This document shows positions 1 to 8,192 of a stretch of 64,000 bases of DNA, piece after piece. Positions within the stretch are counted from its first letter, which is position 1; each line of letters begins with the position of its first letter. The notes beneath the pieces are model-generated. The model had not been told where the DNA came from, did no database searches, and was given only the letters and a program-made list of their open reading frames with translations. The DNA is from Dactylosporangium roseum (lineage in GTDB: Bacteria > Actinomycetota > Actinomycetes > Mycobacteriales > Micromonosporaceae), in contig NZ_CP073721.1 in the NCBI RefSeq assembly GCF_025264685.1, forward strand, positions 1,541,001 through 1,605,000. The letters run 5' to 3'. The position numbers were made by a program, and so were the translations under genes.

Positions 1-1
1 C

Positions 2-745
2 GGGGTCGCCCGGCTCGCCGGCATCGACGTCGTCTTCCCGGTGCTGCGGGGAGCCTTCGGCCACGAGGGCACCATCCAGGGCCTGCTGGAGATGGCCGAC
101 CTGCCCTACGTGGGCTCCGGCGTCTTCGCCTCGTCGGCCGCGCTCGACCACGACCACCTGCGCAAGCTCGCGGTGGCGGCCGGCCTGCCGGTCGCGCCCT
201 ATGCGGTGCTGCGCGCGGGCGTCTCCCTCGATGAGGCCGATCGTGCCCGGCTGCCGCTTCCGGTGGTCGTGCGGCCCGCGCGTGGCACCGGCGGGGAGAC
301 CGTCGTGGACGACTGGGCGGACCTCGGCGCCGCCGTCGCCGCCGCCCGTGAGGTCGACGGCAAGGTGGTCGTCGCGACCGTGCCGGCCGGCCGGCGGGTG
401 ACGGTCGGCGTGCTCGACACCGCCGGCGATCCCGAGTGCAGCGTCCCCGGTGCGGTCACCGGCGACGGCACCACGGCCCCGGCGGAGCTGGACCGTGACG
501 TGGAGCGGGCGGTGCGGGAGCTGGCCGTCCAGGCGTTCGTGGCGCTGGACTGCGCCGGGCTGGCCCGCGTCGACTTCACCGTGACCCCGGCGGGCGAGAT
601 CACGCTCGACCGGATCGACACGATGCCGGCGTTCGAGCCGGGCGCGCCGTTCCCGTCGGTCTGGGCGGCGAGCGGGTTGCCGTACGACTCCCTCGTCGCA
701 CGCCTGATCCGGGCGGCGGTGCGGCGGGGGACCGGCCTGCACTGA
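2..745 (+). CDS. D-alanine--D-alanine ligase homologue, 5'-truncated by window, catalytically degenerate
   Basis: The reading frame is open from the first bases, so the N-terminus lies outside the window; about 247 residues of the middle and C-terminal ATP-grasp lobes are visible. Ddl family hallmarks remain (VVFPVLRGAFGHEGTIQGLLE, VGSGVFAS, IDTMPAFEP, WAASGLPY). Several residues known to matter in Ddl are changed: the nucleotide-binding KPA..GSS..G loop reads RPARGTGGETV, the loop carrying the Y.(A/T)KY signature is missing, and the metal-binding E.N of the (L/N)E(I/A)NT(M/L/S)PGF motif is replaced by R and D (LDRIDTMPAF). It sits beside thiL and DUF3515, where actinomycetes normally keep ddlA. 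It is either a non-catalytic paralogue or a strongly diverged enzyme; family membership is sure, activity is doubtful. Confidence 0.85.
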   Translation, partial: GVARLAGIDVVFPVLRGAFGHEGTIQGLLEMADLPYVGSGVFASSAALDHDHLRKLAVAAGLPVAPYAVLRAGVSLDEADRARLPLPVVVRPARGTGGETVVDDWADLGAAVAAAREVDGKVVVATVPAGRRVTVGVLDTAGDPECSVPGAVTGDGTTAPAELDRDVERAVRELAVQAFVALDCAGLARVDFTVTPAGEITLDRIDTMPAFEPGAPFPSVWAASGLPYDSLVARLIRAAVRRGTGLH

Positions 746-752
746 CCGCCGC

Positions 753-1223
753 TCAGAGGTCCTTGCCGAAGGAGCGGACGTCCTCGTATTCCTTGTAGTG
801 GCCGAAGTCCTCGATCCGGACGTAGCCGGACCGCTCGTACAGGGCGATCGCCTCGGGCTGGGCGGTGCCGGTCTCCAGCCACATCCGCCGCCGCCCGCTC
901 CGCCGCGCGTCGTCCTCCACGGCGACGAGCAACGCCTTGGCCACGCCCCGGCCGCGGTGGCCGGGAACGACGTACATCCGCTTGAGCTCCGCCGTGTCCT
1001 CGTCCTCGGCCAGGGTCCGCCAGCCGACGCAGCCGATCGGCTCGTGGTCGGGGTCGTAGGCGATCAGGAAGCCGCCCCCCGGCGGGTCGAACTCGCCGGG
1101 GAGGATCGGGGTGCTGTCGCCGTCGCCGCCGTACCGCTGGACCAGCTCCGCCAGTGCGGCGGTCGTCAGGGTGTTGGCGACCCGCGAACCGTAGCGGGTC
1201 AGCCGGATGTCTATCTCGCTCAC
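753..1223 (-). CDS. GNAT-family N-acetyltransferase
   Basis: 156 residues, GTG start. The acetyl-CoA binding motif A is clear (MYVVPGHRGRGVAKALL, R..G.G/A type), followed by the usual ARRSGRRRMWLETG strand and the ALYERSGYV motif B near the C-terminus. It should transfer an acetyl group from acetyl-CoA to an amine; the substrate is not predictable. It is convergent with the ddl-like gene, 7 nt away. A TACCCT hexamer (complement of 1232-1237) lies 8 nt before the start with no Shine-Dalgarno, suggesting a leaderless or nearly leaderless mRNA. Confidence 0.85.
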   Translation of the reverse strand: MSEIDIRLTRYGSRVANTLTTAALAELVQRYGGDGDSTPILPGEFDPPGGGFLIAYDPDHEPIGCVGWRTLAEDEDTAELKRMYVVPGHRGRGVAKALLVAVEDDARRSGRRRMWLETGTAQPEAIALYERSGYVRIEDFGHYKEYEDVRSFGKDL

Positions 1224-1275
1224 GAGGGTAAAGGGTACGAGTCGATCCGTGCCTTACCGCATCGGTGGTGGTCGA

Positions 1276-2238
1276 CTACCTGAAGTGATCCCAGCCCGGG
1301 GCTCCGCCCGTGTACCGGCGCCCGTCGACCGTCACGCCGCCACCCGCTGTGAACGGGCCGGCGGGCAGGACGGAACCGACGACGAGCCACTCGGCGGCCA
1401 GCTCGGTGTCGGCCGGGAAGGTGGCGGCGAGCGCGTGGTCGTCGCCGCCGGCCAGGATCCAGCCGTAGGGATCCACGCCGAGCGCGGTCGCCGCGTCACG
1501 CATCTGCGCCGGCACCGTGAACGCGTCGCGCCGCACGTCGATGCCGACGTCGCTGGCGGTCGCGATGTGCCCGAGGTCGGCGAGCAGCCCGTCCGAGATG
1601 TCGATCATCGAGGTGGCGCCGAGCCGGGCCGCCAGCGGGCCGAGGTGGTACGGCACCTCCGGGCGCCGGAACGCCTCCACCAGCAGCTTCGGCGAGCGGA
1701 AACCGCGCGACAGGATCGTGTACCCGGCCGCGGCGTGCCCGATCCGCCCCGCCACGGCGACGATGTCGCCGGGCTGTGCCCCCGTGCGGACCACCGGCTC
1801 GCGTCCCTCCAGGTCGCCGAGCGCGGTCACCGCGATCGTCAGCGTCGGGCTCGCCGAGGTGTCGCCCCCGACGACGATCGCGCCGGTCTTCGCCGCTTCC
1901 GCCGCGAGCCCGTCGGCGAGCTCCTCCGCCCAGGAGATCTGGAGATTGGCCGGTGCGCACAGGGCCACCAGCAGCGCGGTCGGCCGGCCGCCCATCGCGG
2001 CGATGTCCGCCAGGTTGGCGGCGGCGGCCCGATGGCCGATGTCGCGGGCGCTGGACCAGTCCCGGCGGAAGTGCCGGCCTTCGACCAGCACGTCGGTGCT
2101 GGCCACCACCCGGCGGTCGGGGGTCGCGACCAGCGCCGCGTCGTCCCCGGGTCCGAGCAGGACATAGGGCGACTCCGCCCCGAGCCGGGCCGTTACCCGC
2201 GAGATCAGCCCGAACTCCCCGGCGGCTGCTACCGTCAC
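1276..2238 (-). CDS. thiL: Thiamine-monophosphate kinase
   Basis: Phosphorylates thiamine monophosphate to thiamine pyrophosphate with ATP in the cytosol. The protein starts VTVAAAGEFGLISRV and shows the AIRS-like fold signatures of ThiL: GPGDDAALV, STDVLVEGRHF, ANLADIAAMGG, VGGDTSAS, and SMIDISDGLLADLGH. At 320 residues it has the normal family length. I chose the GTG at 2236-2238 because GGAGG lies 6 nt upstream on the coding strand and the product then begins at the usual point; the frame stays open to 2325 but that N-terminal extension is not family-like. Divergent from the Lrp-domain gene. Confidence 0.93.
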   Translation of the reverse strand: MTVAAAGEFGLISRVTARLGAESPYVLLGPGDDAALVATPDRRVVASTDVLVEGRHFRRDWSSARDIGHRAAAANLADIAAMGGRPTALLVALCAPANLQISWAEELADGLAAEAAKTGAIVVGGDTSASPTLTIAVTALGDLEGREPVVRTGAQPGDIVAVAGRIGHAAAGYTILSRGFRSPKLLVEAFRRPEVPYHLGPLAARLGATSMIDISDGLLADLGHIATASDVGIDVRRDAFTVPAQMRDAATALGVDPYGWILAGGDDHALAATFPADTELAAEWLVVGSVLPAGPFTAGGGVTVDGRRYTGGAPGWDHFR

Positions 2239-2381
2239 CCGTCCTCCAAATCGATGCTCGATTCTGTCGCCGAAGCTGCGTGTCGTGGCATGATCACGCA
2301 CGGCGGTTGATTTGCCGATTCCCATGGTGCGGTAGGTTCACGCCTGATCAGCGCTCGCGCGGCGCAGGAAGGGGTCGTGTC

Positions 2382-2615
2382 GTGGTACAGGCATACATCC
2401 TGATCCAAACAGAGGTCGGCAAGGCGCGTGATGTGGCATCGGCCATTCAGGGCCTCGCGGGTGTGGTCCGGGTCGACGCTGTCACGGGTCCGTATGATGT
2501 AGTGGTGCTGACGGAGGCCCGCAGCGTCGACGAGCTGGGCAAACTTATTGTGAGCAAGGTCCAGATGGTGCCCGGCATCACCCGTACTCTCACCTGCTCG
2601 GTGGTGCACTTATAG
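2382..2615 (+). CDS. Stand-alone Lrp/AsnC ligand-binding (RAM) domain protein
   Basis: 77 residues, GTG start (2382) behind a purine-rich GGAAGGGG. The whole protein is one RAM/ACT-like alpha-beta domain (VQAYILIQTEVGKARDVA..., GPYDVVVLTEA, VPGITRTLTCSVVHL) with no helix-turn-helix, so it is a stand-alone ligand sensor or partner of full Lrp proteins rather than a DNA binder. Small proteins of this type are conserved beside thiL in actinomycetes. The last sense codon is TTA (2610-2612), a codon that actinomycetes reserve for bldA-tRNA-dependent genes. The stop is immediately followed by the ATG of the DUF3515 gene (TAGATG), implying translational coupling. Confidence 0.9.
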   Translation: MVQAYILIQTEVGKARDVASAIQGLAGVVRVDAVTGPYDVVVLTEARSVDELGKLIVSKVQMVPGITRTLTCSVVHL

Positions 2616-3125
2616 ATGTCTCCCGCGAAAATCGCGACCCTCACCGCGTTGCCTGTGGCGCTGGTGGCCGGCCTTGTCGTGTTCTGGGTGCTCGGCGGAT
2701 TCCCGCAGCAGCCGAAGCCGGCGTCGGTCTCGGCGGTGCAGGTCGAGGCCGCACCCCTCGATCCTGACACGGCCACGGTCTGCCGTGCGCTGACGGCGAA
2801 GCTGCCCTCGACGCTGGGTGGCCTCGACCGCCGCCCGGTCACGGCCGGCAACGAGCAGAACGCGGCGTTCGGCGACCCGGCGATCGTGCTGTCCTGCGGA
2901 ACGGCAAAACCGGCAATTCCGCAAAATGCCCAGCTTCTCGGTCTTTCCAACGTATGTTGGTTCCCGGAGGAGCGCGGCGACCAGACCGTCTGGCAGACAG
3001 TGGATCGCAAGGTGCCGCTCCGGGTGGTGGTACCGAAGGCCGTCGACGGCTCGTGGGTCGTGAACCTCTCGGCCTCGATCACCGAGACCGTTCCCGCCGC
3101 CGACCCCGGTCCTGTGCACTGCTGA
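2616..3125 (+). CDS. DUF3515 family membrane-anchored protein
   Basis: 169 residues starting directly after the stop of the Lrp-domain gene. One N-terminal membrane segment (about residues 8-27, LPVALVAGLVVFWVL) anchors an extracytoplasmic domain with the DUF3515 pattern: VCRALTAKLPSTLGG, a VLSCG cysteine, an AQLLGLSNVCWFPEE block and VDRKVPLRVVVP. The paired cysteines could form a disulfide. Function is unknown; the gene is a fixed neighbour of ddl/thiL in actinomycetes, suggesting a cell-envelope role. No lipobox is seen. Confidence 0.85.
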   Translation: MSPAKIATLTALPVALVAGLVVFWVLGGFPQQPKPASVSAVQVEAAPLDPDTATVCRALTAKLPSTLGGLDRRPVTAGNEQNAAFGDPAIVLSCGTAKPAIPQNAQLLGLSNVCWFPEERGDQTVWQTVDRKVPLRVVVPKAVDGSWVVNLSASITETVPAADPGPVHC

Positions 3126-3194
3126 CCGCCTGCCGCCCTCCGCGTGGTCTTCCCCTCGGTTCGGAGTTCTGTTCCGTTCTTCGAGGAGACCACC

Positions 3195-3647
3195 ATGCGT
3201 GTAGCACTGGCACTCACGACCGTCGCCACCGTCGTCTCGGCCGGCGTGCTGGCCGGCGGCCCCGCGTCGGCGGCGCCGCCGACGATCAGCCTCGGGGCGT
3301 ACCTGACGGGGCGGCAGGAGGTGCCGAAGGGCAGCGGAGACCCGGACGCCACGGGCATAGGGTTGTTCCGGCTGCACCCTGACGGCCGGCTCTGTTACGT
3401 CCTGAGGGTGCGCGACGTCACGGGCGACGTGACCCAGGCCCACATCCACGCGGGCCGTGCGGGCCGCGACGGCGGCGTCGTCGCCACGCTGTCCCCGCCG
3501 GCCTGGCACGGTTCGGTGGCCGGTTGCCGGAACATCGGCTCGAAGGCGGCTCGCAAGATCGCTTCCAACCCGGCCCGCTACTACGTGAACGTCCACTCCA
3601 CGGACTTCGAGAACGGCGCGTTGCGCGGTCAGCTCCACCGCGCCTGA
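3195..3647 (+). CDS. Secreted CHRD-domain protein
   Basis: 150 residues. A Sec signal peptide (MRVALALTTVATVVSAGVLAG..., likely cleaved at ASA|AP near residue 28) is followed by a CHRD (chordin) domain: YLTGRQEVP, GDPDATGIGLFRL, LCYVLRVRDV, AHIHAGRAGRDGGVV and the C-terminal NVHSTDFENGALRGQL. CHRD proteins in bacteria are secreted beta-rich proteins of unknown function. The ATG at 3195 is chosen because GAGGAG lies 5-10 nt upstream and the signal peptide then begins correctly; an in-frame upstream start at 3144 would bury it. Confidence 0.88.
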   Translation: MRVALALTTVATVVSAGVLAGGPASAAPPTISLGAYLTGRQEVPKGSGDPDATGIGLFRLHPDGRLCYVLRVRDVTGDVTQAHIHAGRAGRDGGVVATLSPPAWHGSVAGCRNIGSKAARKIASNPARYYVNVHSTDFENGALRGQLHRA

Positions 3648-3729
3648 ACCGGCTCTCGTGGAGCGTTGTGGTCGCCCCGGCAGCCACGACGCTCCACGGC
3701 CCGGGAGCTCCCGGCCGGACACGCCAAAA

Positions 3730-3754
3730 GGCCCCGCGACCACGTCGCGGGGCC
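3730..3754 (-). terminator. Rho-independent terminator of rpmB
   Basis: Perfect 11-bp inverted repeat (3730-3740 / 3744-3754, loop CAC), GC-rich, followed on the minus strand by TTTT. It begins 15 nt past the rpmB stop codon, in the right orientation. Confidence 0.85.
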
Positions 3755-3768
3755 TCACGCTGGCTGGA

Positions 3769-3960
3769 TCAGCCGCGGACGACCTTGCCGGCCTTCAGGC
3801 AGGAGGTGCAGACCTGCATCTTCCGCGTGGTGCCGCCACCGGCCGGGGTGCGCACCGTCTGAATGTTGGGGTTCCAACGGCGGTTGGTCCGCCGGTGCGA
3901 GTGGGACACATTGTGGCCGAAGCCCGGTCCCTTGCCGCAGACGTCGCACACGCTAGCCAC
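3769..3960 (-). CDS. rpmB: 50S ribosomal protein L28
   Basis: 63 residues ([21 protein letters not shown]... to ...[13 protein letters not shown]). It carries two CxxC pairs, so it is the zinc-binding (C+) form of L28. The GTG at 3958-3960 has AGGAG 7 nt upstream; a longer upstream frame exists but is not L28-like. Monocistronic: a terminator follows, and the fakA-like gene is divergent. If the genome has a second, cysteine-free rpmB it would be the Zur-controlled copy. Confidence 0.95.
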   Translation of the reverse strand: MASVCDVCGKGPGFGHNVSHSHRRTNRRWNPNIQTVRTPAGGGTTRKMQVCTSCLKAGKVVRG

Positions 3961-4154
3961 GGGGATCTCCTGGGAATTGATTGCGTCTCGGGCTGGAATC
4001 ACACCCGCGCCGCGGGCCGGACTCCAGGCGTCATCCGCTGGACTCCCAGCAGACAACCCGGCAAGGTTACCTGATCCAACCCCGCCACACCCAATCGGCC
4101 CGGTCAGGCGCCGCTTCGGTGGGGAATGTCAGTGGTCGCCGTTAGGCTCGGGCC

Positions 4155-5948
4155 GTGCCCGACAGTGTGGACGCCGCCACCGTCGGCCGGTGGTGTGCCA
4201 CCGGCCTCGACGCGCTGCGTCGCCACGAAGACGAGATCAACGCGCTCAATGTCTATCCGGTGCCCGACGGTGACACCGGCACCAACCTGGTGCTCACGCT
4301 CGCCGCCGCCGTCGATTCCATGACCACCGCCGCCGAGGGCCGAGCGCTCGGCGCGACCCTGCGCACGGCTGCCCGTGCGGCGCTGCTCGGCGCGCGGGGC
4401 AACTCGGGCATCATCCTGGCCCAGTTGTTCAAGGGACTGGCCGAGTCGCTGGCCGACACCGAGACGGCCGGCGGGCCGGACCTGGCACGGGCGCTCGACC
4501 ACGCGGCGAAGACCGCCTATCTCGCGGTCGCCGCCCCGGTGGAGGGCACCGTGCTGTCGGTGGGCGCCGCCGCCGCACGAGCCGCGAACGCGGCGGTCCT
4601 GCGGGCCGCCGCCGGTGAGCCGGTCGGCGCCGCGGAGGTGGCCGGCGGCGGTTCCGCGGGGTCGGCGGGGGCGGCAGGGCCGGTCGGCGCCGCGGGCGTG
4701 GCCGGCGGCGGTTCCGTGGGGGCGGCAGGAGCGGCAGGGCCGGTCGGTGCCGCGGGCGACACCGTGGCAGCCGTCGCACGGGCGGCGGCCGACGGGGCGC
4801 GGGCGGCGCTGGCCCGCACGCCGGAGCAACTGCCGGCGCTCGCCCGGGCCGGGGTCGTCGACGCCGGCGGGCGCGGGCTGGTGGTGCTGCTCGACGCTCT
4901 GGTCGAGACGCTCACGGGAGAGACCGCGCCGGAGTTCGCCACCAGGGTGCCGGCCATCGCGGGCAGGCCGGCCATCGCGGGCCGGGCGTCCGCCGGGGAG
5001 GGCCGCCCCGCCGAGATGGAGCGCGAGGCGGGGTCGGACGAGTTCGCTTATGAGGTGCAATACCTCCTGGACGCGCCCGCCGAGGCCGTCGACCGGCTGC
5101 GTGATGTGCTCGGCCGGCTGGGGGACTCGCTCGTCGTCGTCGGCGACGAGCGGACCTGGCACGTCCATGTGCACGTCAACGACGTCGGGGCCGCCGTCGA
5201 GGCGGGGATCGAGGCGGGGCGGCCCAGCCGGATCACCGTCACGCGGTTCGCCGATCAGATCGCGGCCCGGCAGGGGCTCGTGCTCATTCCGCGGCAGCGG
5301 GAGCGGGCCGTCGTCGTGGTCTGCGCCGGGACGGGACTGGGGGAGTTGCTCACGGCCGAGGGGGCCACGGTGCTCGGCGGCACGCCGTCGACCGGGGAGA
5401 TCCTCGAGGCGATCAAGGCGACCGGCGCCGGGCGGGTCGTCGTGCTGCCCAACGACCCCAACGTGCTGGCCGTCGCCACCGCCGCCGCGGCCGAGGCGCG
5501 GGCCGTCGGCATCCGGGCCGGGGTCGTGCCGACGCGGTCGCCGGTGCAGGCACTCGCGGCGATGGCGGTGCGGGATCACCAGCGGCGGTTCGAGGACGAC
5601 GTGATCGCGATGGCCGAGGCGGCCGCCCGCTGCCGGTCGGCCGAGGTCACCGTCGCCAGCCGCGAGGCGCTCACCGTGGCGGGACGGTGCCGTTCGGGCG
5701 ACGTGCTGGCGATCGTCGACGGCGAGGTGAACCTCATCGGCCAGGACCTGTGCCAGACCGCCGTCCAACTGCTCGACCGGATGCTCACCGCCGGTGGTGA
5801 GTTGGTGACGTTGATCGTGGGGCAGGGGGCGCCCGCCGATCTCGGCGAGACGCTGCGGGCGCATGTCGGTGGCGCCTGGCCGTTCGTGGAGGTGCAGTGC
5901 TACGAGGGCGGCCAGCCGCACTACCCGCTGCTGGTAGGAGTGGAGTGA
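4155..5948 (+). CDS. DAK2-domain kinase, FakA-like (fatty acid kinase family)
   Basis: 597 residues. The N-terminal DhaL/DAK2 ATP-binding domain has the family signature LNVYPVPDGDTGTNL (about residues 33-47) and GARGNSGIILAQLF; the C-terminal half (from about residue 290) matches the FakA C-terminal region ending SLVEVQCYEGGQ-like VQCYEGGQPHYPLLVGVE. FakA proteins phosphorylate fatty acids presented by DegV-family FakB; no fakB is in the window. The location directly before recG matches the Firmicutes yloV-recG pair. An Ala/Gly-rich insert at about residues 156-200 comes from a 60-bp tandem duplication. No Shine-Dalgarno; TAGGCT (4143-4148) lies 6 nt before the GTG, so the mRNA is probably leaderless. 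Confidence 0.87.
   Translation: MPDSVDAATVGRWCATGLDALRRHEDEINALNVYPVPDGDTGTNLVLTLAAAVDSMTTAAEGRALGATLRTAARAALLGARGNSGIILAQLFKGLAESLADTETAGGPDLARALDHAAKTAYLAVAAPVEGTVLSVGAAAARAANAAVLRAAAGEPVGAAEVAGGGSAGSAGAAGPVGAAGVAGGGSVGAAGAAGPVGAAGDTVAAVARAAADGARAALARTPEQLPALARAGVVDAGGRGLVVLLDALVETLTGETAPEFATRVPAIAGRPAIAGRASAGEGRPAEMEREAGSDEFAYEVQYLLDAPAEAVDRLRDVLGRLGDSLVVVGDERTWHVHVHVNDVGAAVEAGIEAGRPSRITVTRFADQIAARQGLVLIPRQRERAVVVVCAGTGLGELLTAEGATVLGGTPSTGEILEAIKATGAGRVVVLPNDPNVLAVATAAAAEARAVGIRAGVVPTRSPVQALAAMAVRDHQRRFEDDVIAMAEAAARCRSAEVTVASREALTVAGRCRSGDVLAIVDGEVNLIGQDLCQTAVQLLDRMLTAGGELVTLIVGQGAPADLGETLRAHVGGAWPFVEVQCYEGGQPHYPLLVGVE
4621..4740 (+). repeat. Two tandem 60-bp units inside the fakA-like gene
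   Basis: Units 4621-4680 and 4681-4740 are about 90% identical (6 differences that I count), and a decayed third start follows at 4741. The length is a multiple of three, so each unit adds 20 residues of the type VGAAxVAGGGSxGxAGAAGP without breaking the frame. Confidence 0.9.
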
Positions 5949-5952
5949 CGCG

Positions 5953-8157
5953 GTGACCGAGATCGAGATGGCGACGCCGCTGCAGAAGGTGGTCGGCGGC
6001 AACGGGGCGAAGCTGCTCGGCGAGAGCCTCGACCTGCACACGGTCGGCGACCTCGTGTATCACTTCCCGCGCCGCTACGAGGAGCGCGGCGAGCACACCG
6101 ACATCCGCTCGCTGGAGATCGACGCCGAAGTCACGGTGTTCGGGCAGGTCAAGCGGGTCAGCTCGCGGTCGTTCACGCAGCAGCGCGGCGCGACCAAGGG
6201 CAAGCGCGGCTCGCTGGTCGAGGCGGTCATCGGCGACGACAGCGGCGGGGAGATCAGCGTCACGTTCTTCAATCAGCCCTGGCGGGAGAACCAACTGCGG
6301 CCCGGGCGCTGGGGACTGTTCTCCGGCAAGGTCGGCCGCTTCAACAACAAGCTCCAGCTCAACCAGCCCGACTACCTGCTGCTCGCCGCGGGTGAGGGCG
6401 CCACCGAGGGCGAGGAGGCCGTCGAGGAGTTCGCCGGGGCGATCATCCCGGTCTATCCGGCGACCGCCAAGGTCCCGACCTGGCGGATCGCCGCCGCCGT
6501 CCGCACGGTGCTCGACGTGCTGCCGCCGACGACCGACCCGGTGCCGGCGACGATCCGGGCGAAGCGCAAGCTGTCCGCGCTCGACAAGGCGCTGCGCGAC
6601 ATCCACCGACCCGAGTCGCAGCAGGCGCTGTACTTCGCCCGGCGCCGCCTCAAGTGGGACGAGGCGTTCGCGCTGCAGTTGACGCTCGTACAACGCAAGC
6701 TCCGGGCGGCCGACTGGCCCGCGACACCACGGCCGAGGCGCCCGGACGGCCTGCTCGCGGCGTTCGACGCCGGCCTGCCCTACGAGCTGACCCGCGGCCA
6801 GCACGACGTCGGCGAGGAGATCGCCGCCGACCTGTCACGGCCCCACCCGATGCACCGGCTCCTCCAGGGCGAGGTCGGCTCCGGCAAGACCCTCTGCGCG
6901 CTGCGCGCGATGCTCCAGGTCGTCGACGCCGGCGGCCAGGCGGCGATGCTCGCGCCGACCGAGGTCCTGGCGGCCCAGCACTACCGCAACGTCCAGGACC
7001 TCCTCGGCGGCATGGCCCGGGCCGGCGAGCTCGACGCGGCGCCGGAGGCCACCCGCGTCGCGCTGCTGACCGGCTCGCTGGGTGCGGCCGCGCGCCGCCG
7101 GGTTGTCGAGGAGCTCCGCGACGGCACGGCCGGCATCGTCGTCGGCACCCACGCCCTGCTCTACGAGGGGGTGGACTTCGCCGACCTCGGCCTGATCGTG
7201 GTCGACGAGCAGCACCGCTTCGGCGTCGAGCAGCGCGACGCCCTGCGCGCCAAGGCGGAACAGCCGCCGCACGTGCTCGTCATGACCGCCACCCCGATCC
7301 CGCGCACCGTCGCGATGACCGTCTTCGGTGACCTGGAGACCTCGGTGCTGAGCCAGTTGCCCAAGGGCCGGTCGCCGATCGCCTCCCACGTCGTGCCGGT
7401 GACGGAGAAGCCCGCGTTCCTCGACCGGGCCTGGCGGCGGCTCCGCGAGGAGGTCGCCGCCGGCCATCAGGCCTACATCGTCTGCCCGCGCATCGGCGAC
7501 ACGAAGTCGGAGGGTGAGGACCTCGGCGGCGACGACGGCCGCCGCCCGCCGGTGGCGGTGCTCGACGTGGCGCCGGAGCTGGCCGACGGGCCGCTGCACG
7601 GCCTGCGCATCGGCGTGCTGCACGGGAAGCTGCCGGCCGACGAGAAGGACGCGGTCATGCGCTCGTTCGCGGCCGGTGACCTCGACGTGCTGGTCGCCAC
7701 CACGGTGATCGAGGTCGGCGTCGACGTGCCGAACTCCACGATGATGATGATCCTCGACGCCGACCGGTTCGGCGTCTCCCAGCTCCACCAGTTGCGCGGC
7801 CGGGTCGGCCGGGGCAGCGCACCCGGGCTCTGCCTGCTCGTCACCGAGGCGGGCGAGGGCACCCCGGCCCGCGCCCGCCTCGACGCGGTGGCGTCCACGA
7901 CCGATGGGTTCAAGCTGGCCGAGCTCGACCTGGAGCAGCGCCGCGAGGGCGACGTGCTCGGCGCCGCCCAGTCCGGCCACCGCTCCCACCTGCGGCTGCT
8001 GTCCCTCCAACGCGACGCCGAGCTGATCGGCGAGGCGCGGACCGAGGCGATCGAGCTGCTCGAGGAGGATCCGGAGCTGCGGCGATACCCCGGGCTGGCC
8101 GCCACGATCGCCCAACTCGTCGACGAGGAGCGGGCCGAATACCTGGAGAAGGGCTGA
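5953..8157 (+). CDS. recG: ATP-dependent DNA helicase RecG
   Basis: 734 residues, GTG start 4 nt after the fakA-like stop, so co-transcribed. Branch-migrating helicase that remodels stalled forks and Holliday junctions. An N-terminal wedge/OB domain (FGQVKRVSSRSF..., FFNQPWRENQLRPG) precedes the motor: Walker A GEVGSGKT (about residue 305), DEQHRFGVEQR (Walker B, about 417), TATPIPRT (motif III), VATTVIEVGVDVPN and QLRGRVGRG (motifs V-VI). The C-terminal wedge ends DVLGAAQSGHRS. Full length, all motifs present. Confidence 0.97.
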   Translation: MTEIEMATPLQKVVGGNGAKLLGESLDLHTVGDLVYHFPRRYEERGEHTDIRSLEIDAEVTVFGQVKRVSSRSFTQQRGATKGKRGSLVEAVIGDDSGGEISVTFFNQPWRENQLRPGRWGLFSGKVGRFNNKLQLNQPDYLLLAAGEGATEGEEAVEEFAGAIIPVYPATAKVPTWRIAAAVRTVLDVLPPTTDPVPATIRAKRKLSALDKALRDIHRPESQQALYFARRRLKWDEAFALQLTLVQRKLRAADWPATPRPRRPDGLLAAFDAGLPYELTRGQHDVGEEIAADLSRPHPMHRLLQGEVGSGKTLCALRAMLQVVDAGGQAAMLAPTEVLAAQHYRNVQDLLGGMARAGELDAAPEATRVALLTGSLGAAARRRVVEELRDGTAGIVVGTHALLYEGVDFADLGLIVVDEQHRFGVEQRDALRAKAEQPPHVLVMTATPIPRTVAMTVFGDLETSVLSQLPKGRSPIASHVVPVTEKPAFLDRAWRRLREEVAAGHQAYIVCPRIGDTKSEGEDLGGDDGRRPPVAVLDVAPELADGPLHGLRIGVLHGKLPADEKDAVMRSFAAGDLDVLVATTVIEVGVDVPNSTMMMILDADRFGVSQLHQLRGRVGRGSAPGLCLLVTEAGEGTPARARLDAVASTTDGFKLAELDLEQRREGDVLGAAQSGHRSHLRLLSLQRDAELIGEARTEAIELLEEDPELRRYPGLAATIAQLVDEERAEYLEKG

Positions 8158-8192
8158 TCCGGCGGCTGCGGGCCACCCCCTAGGCTGAAGTC

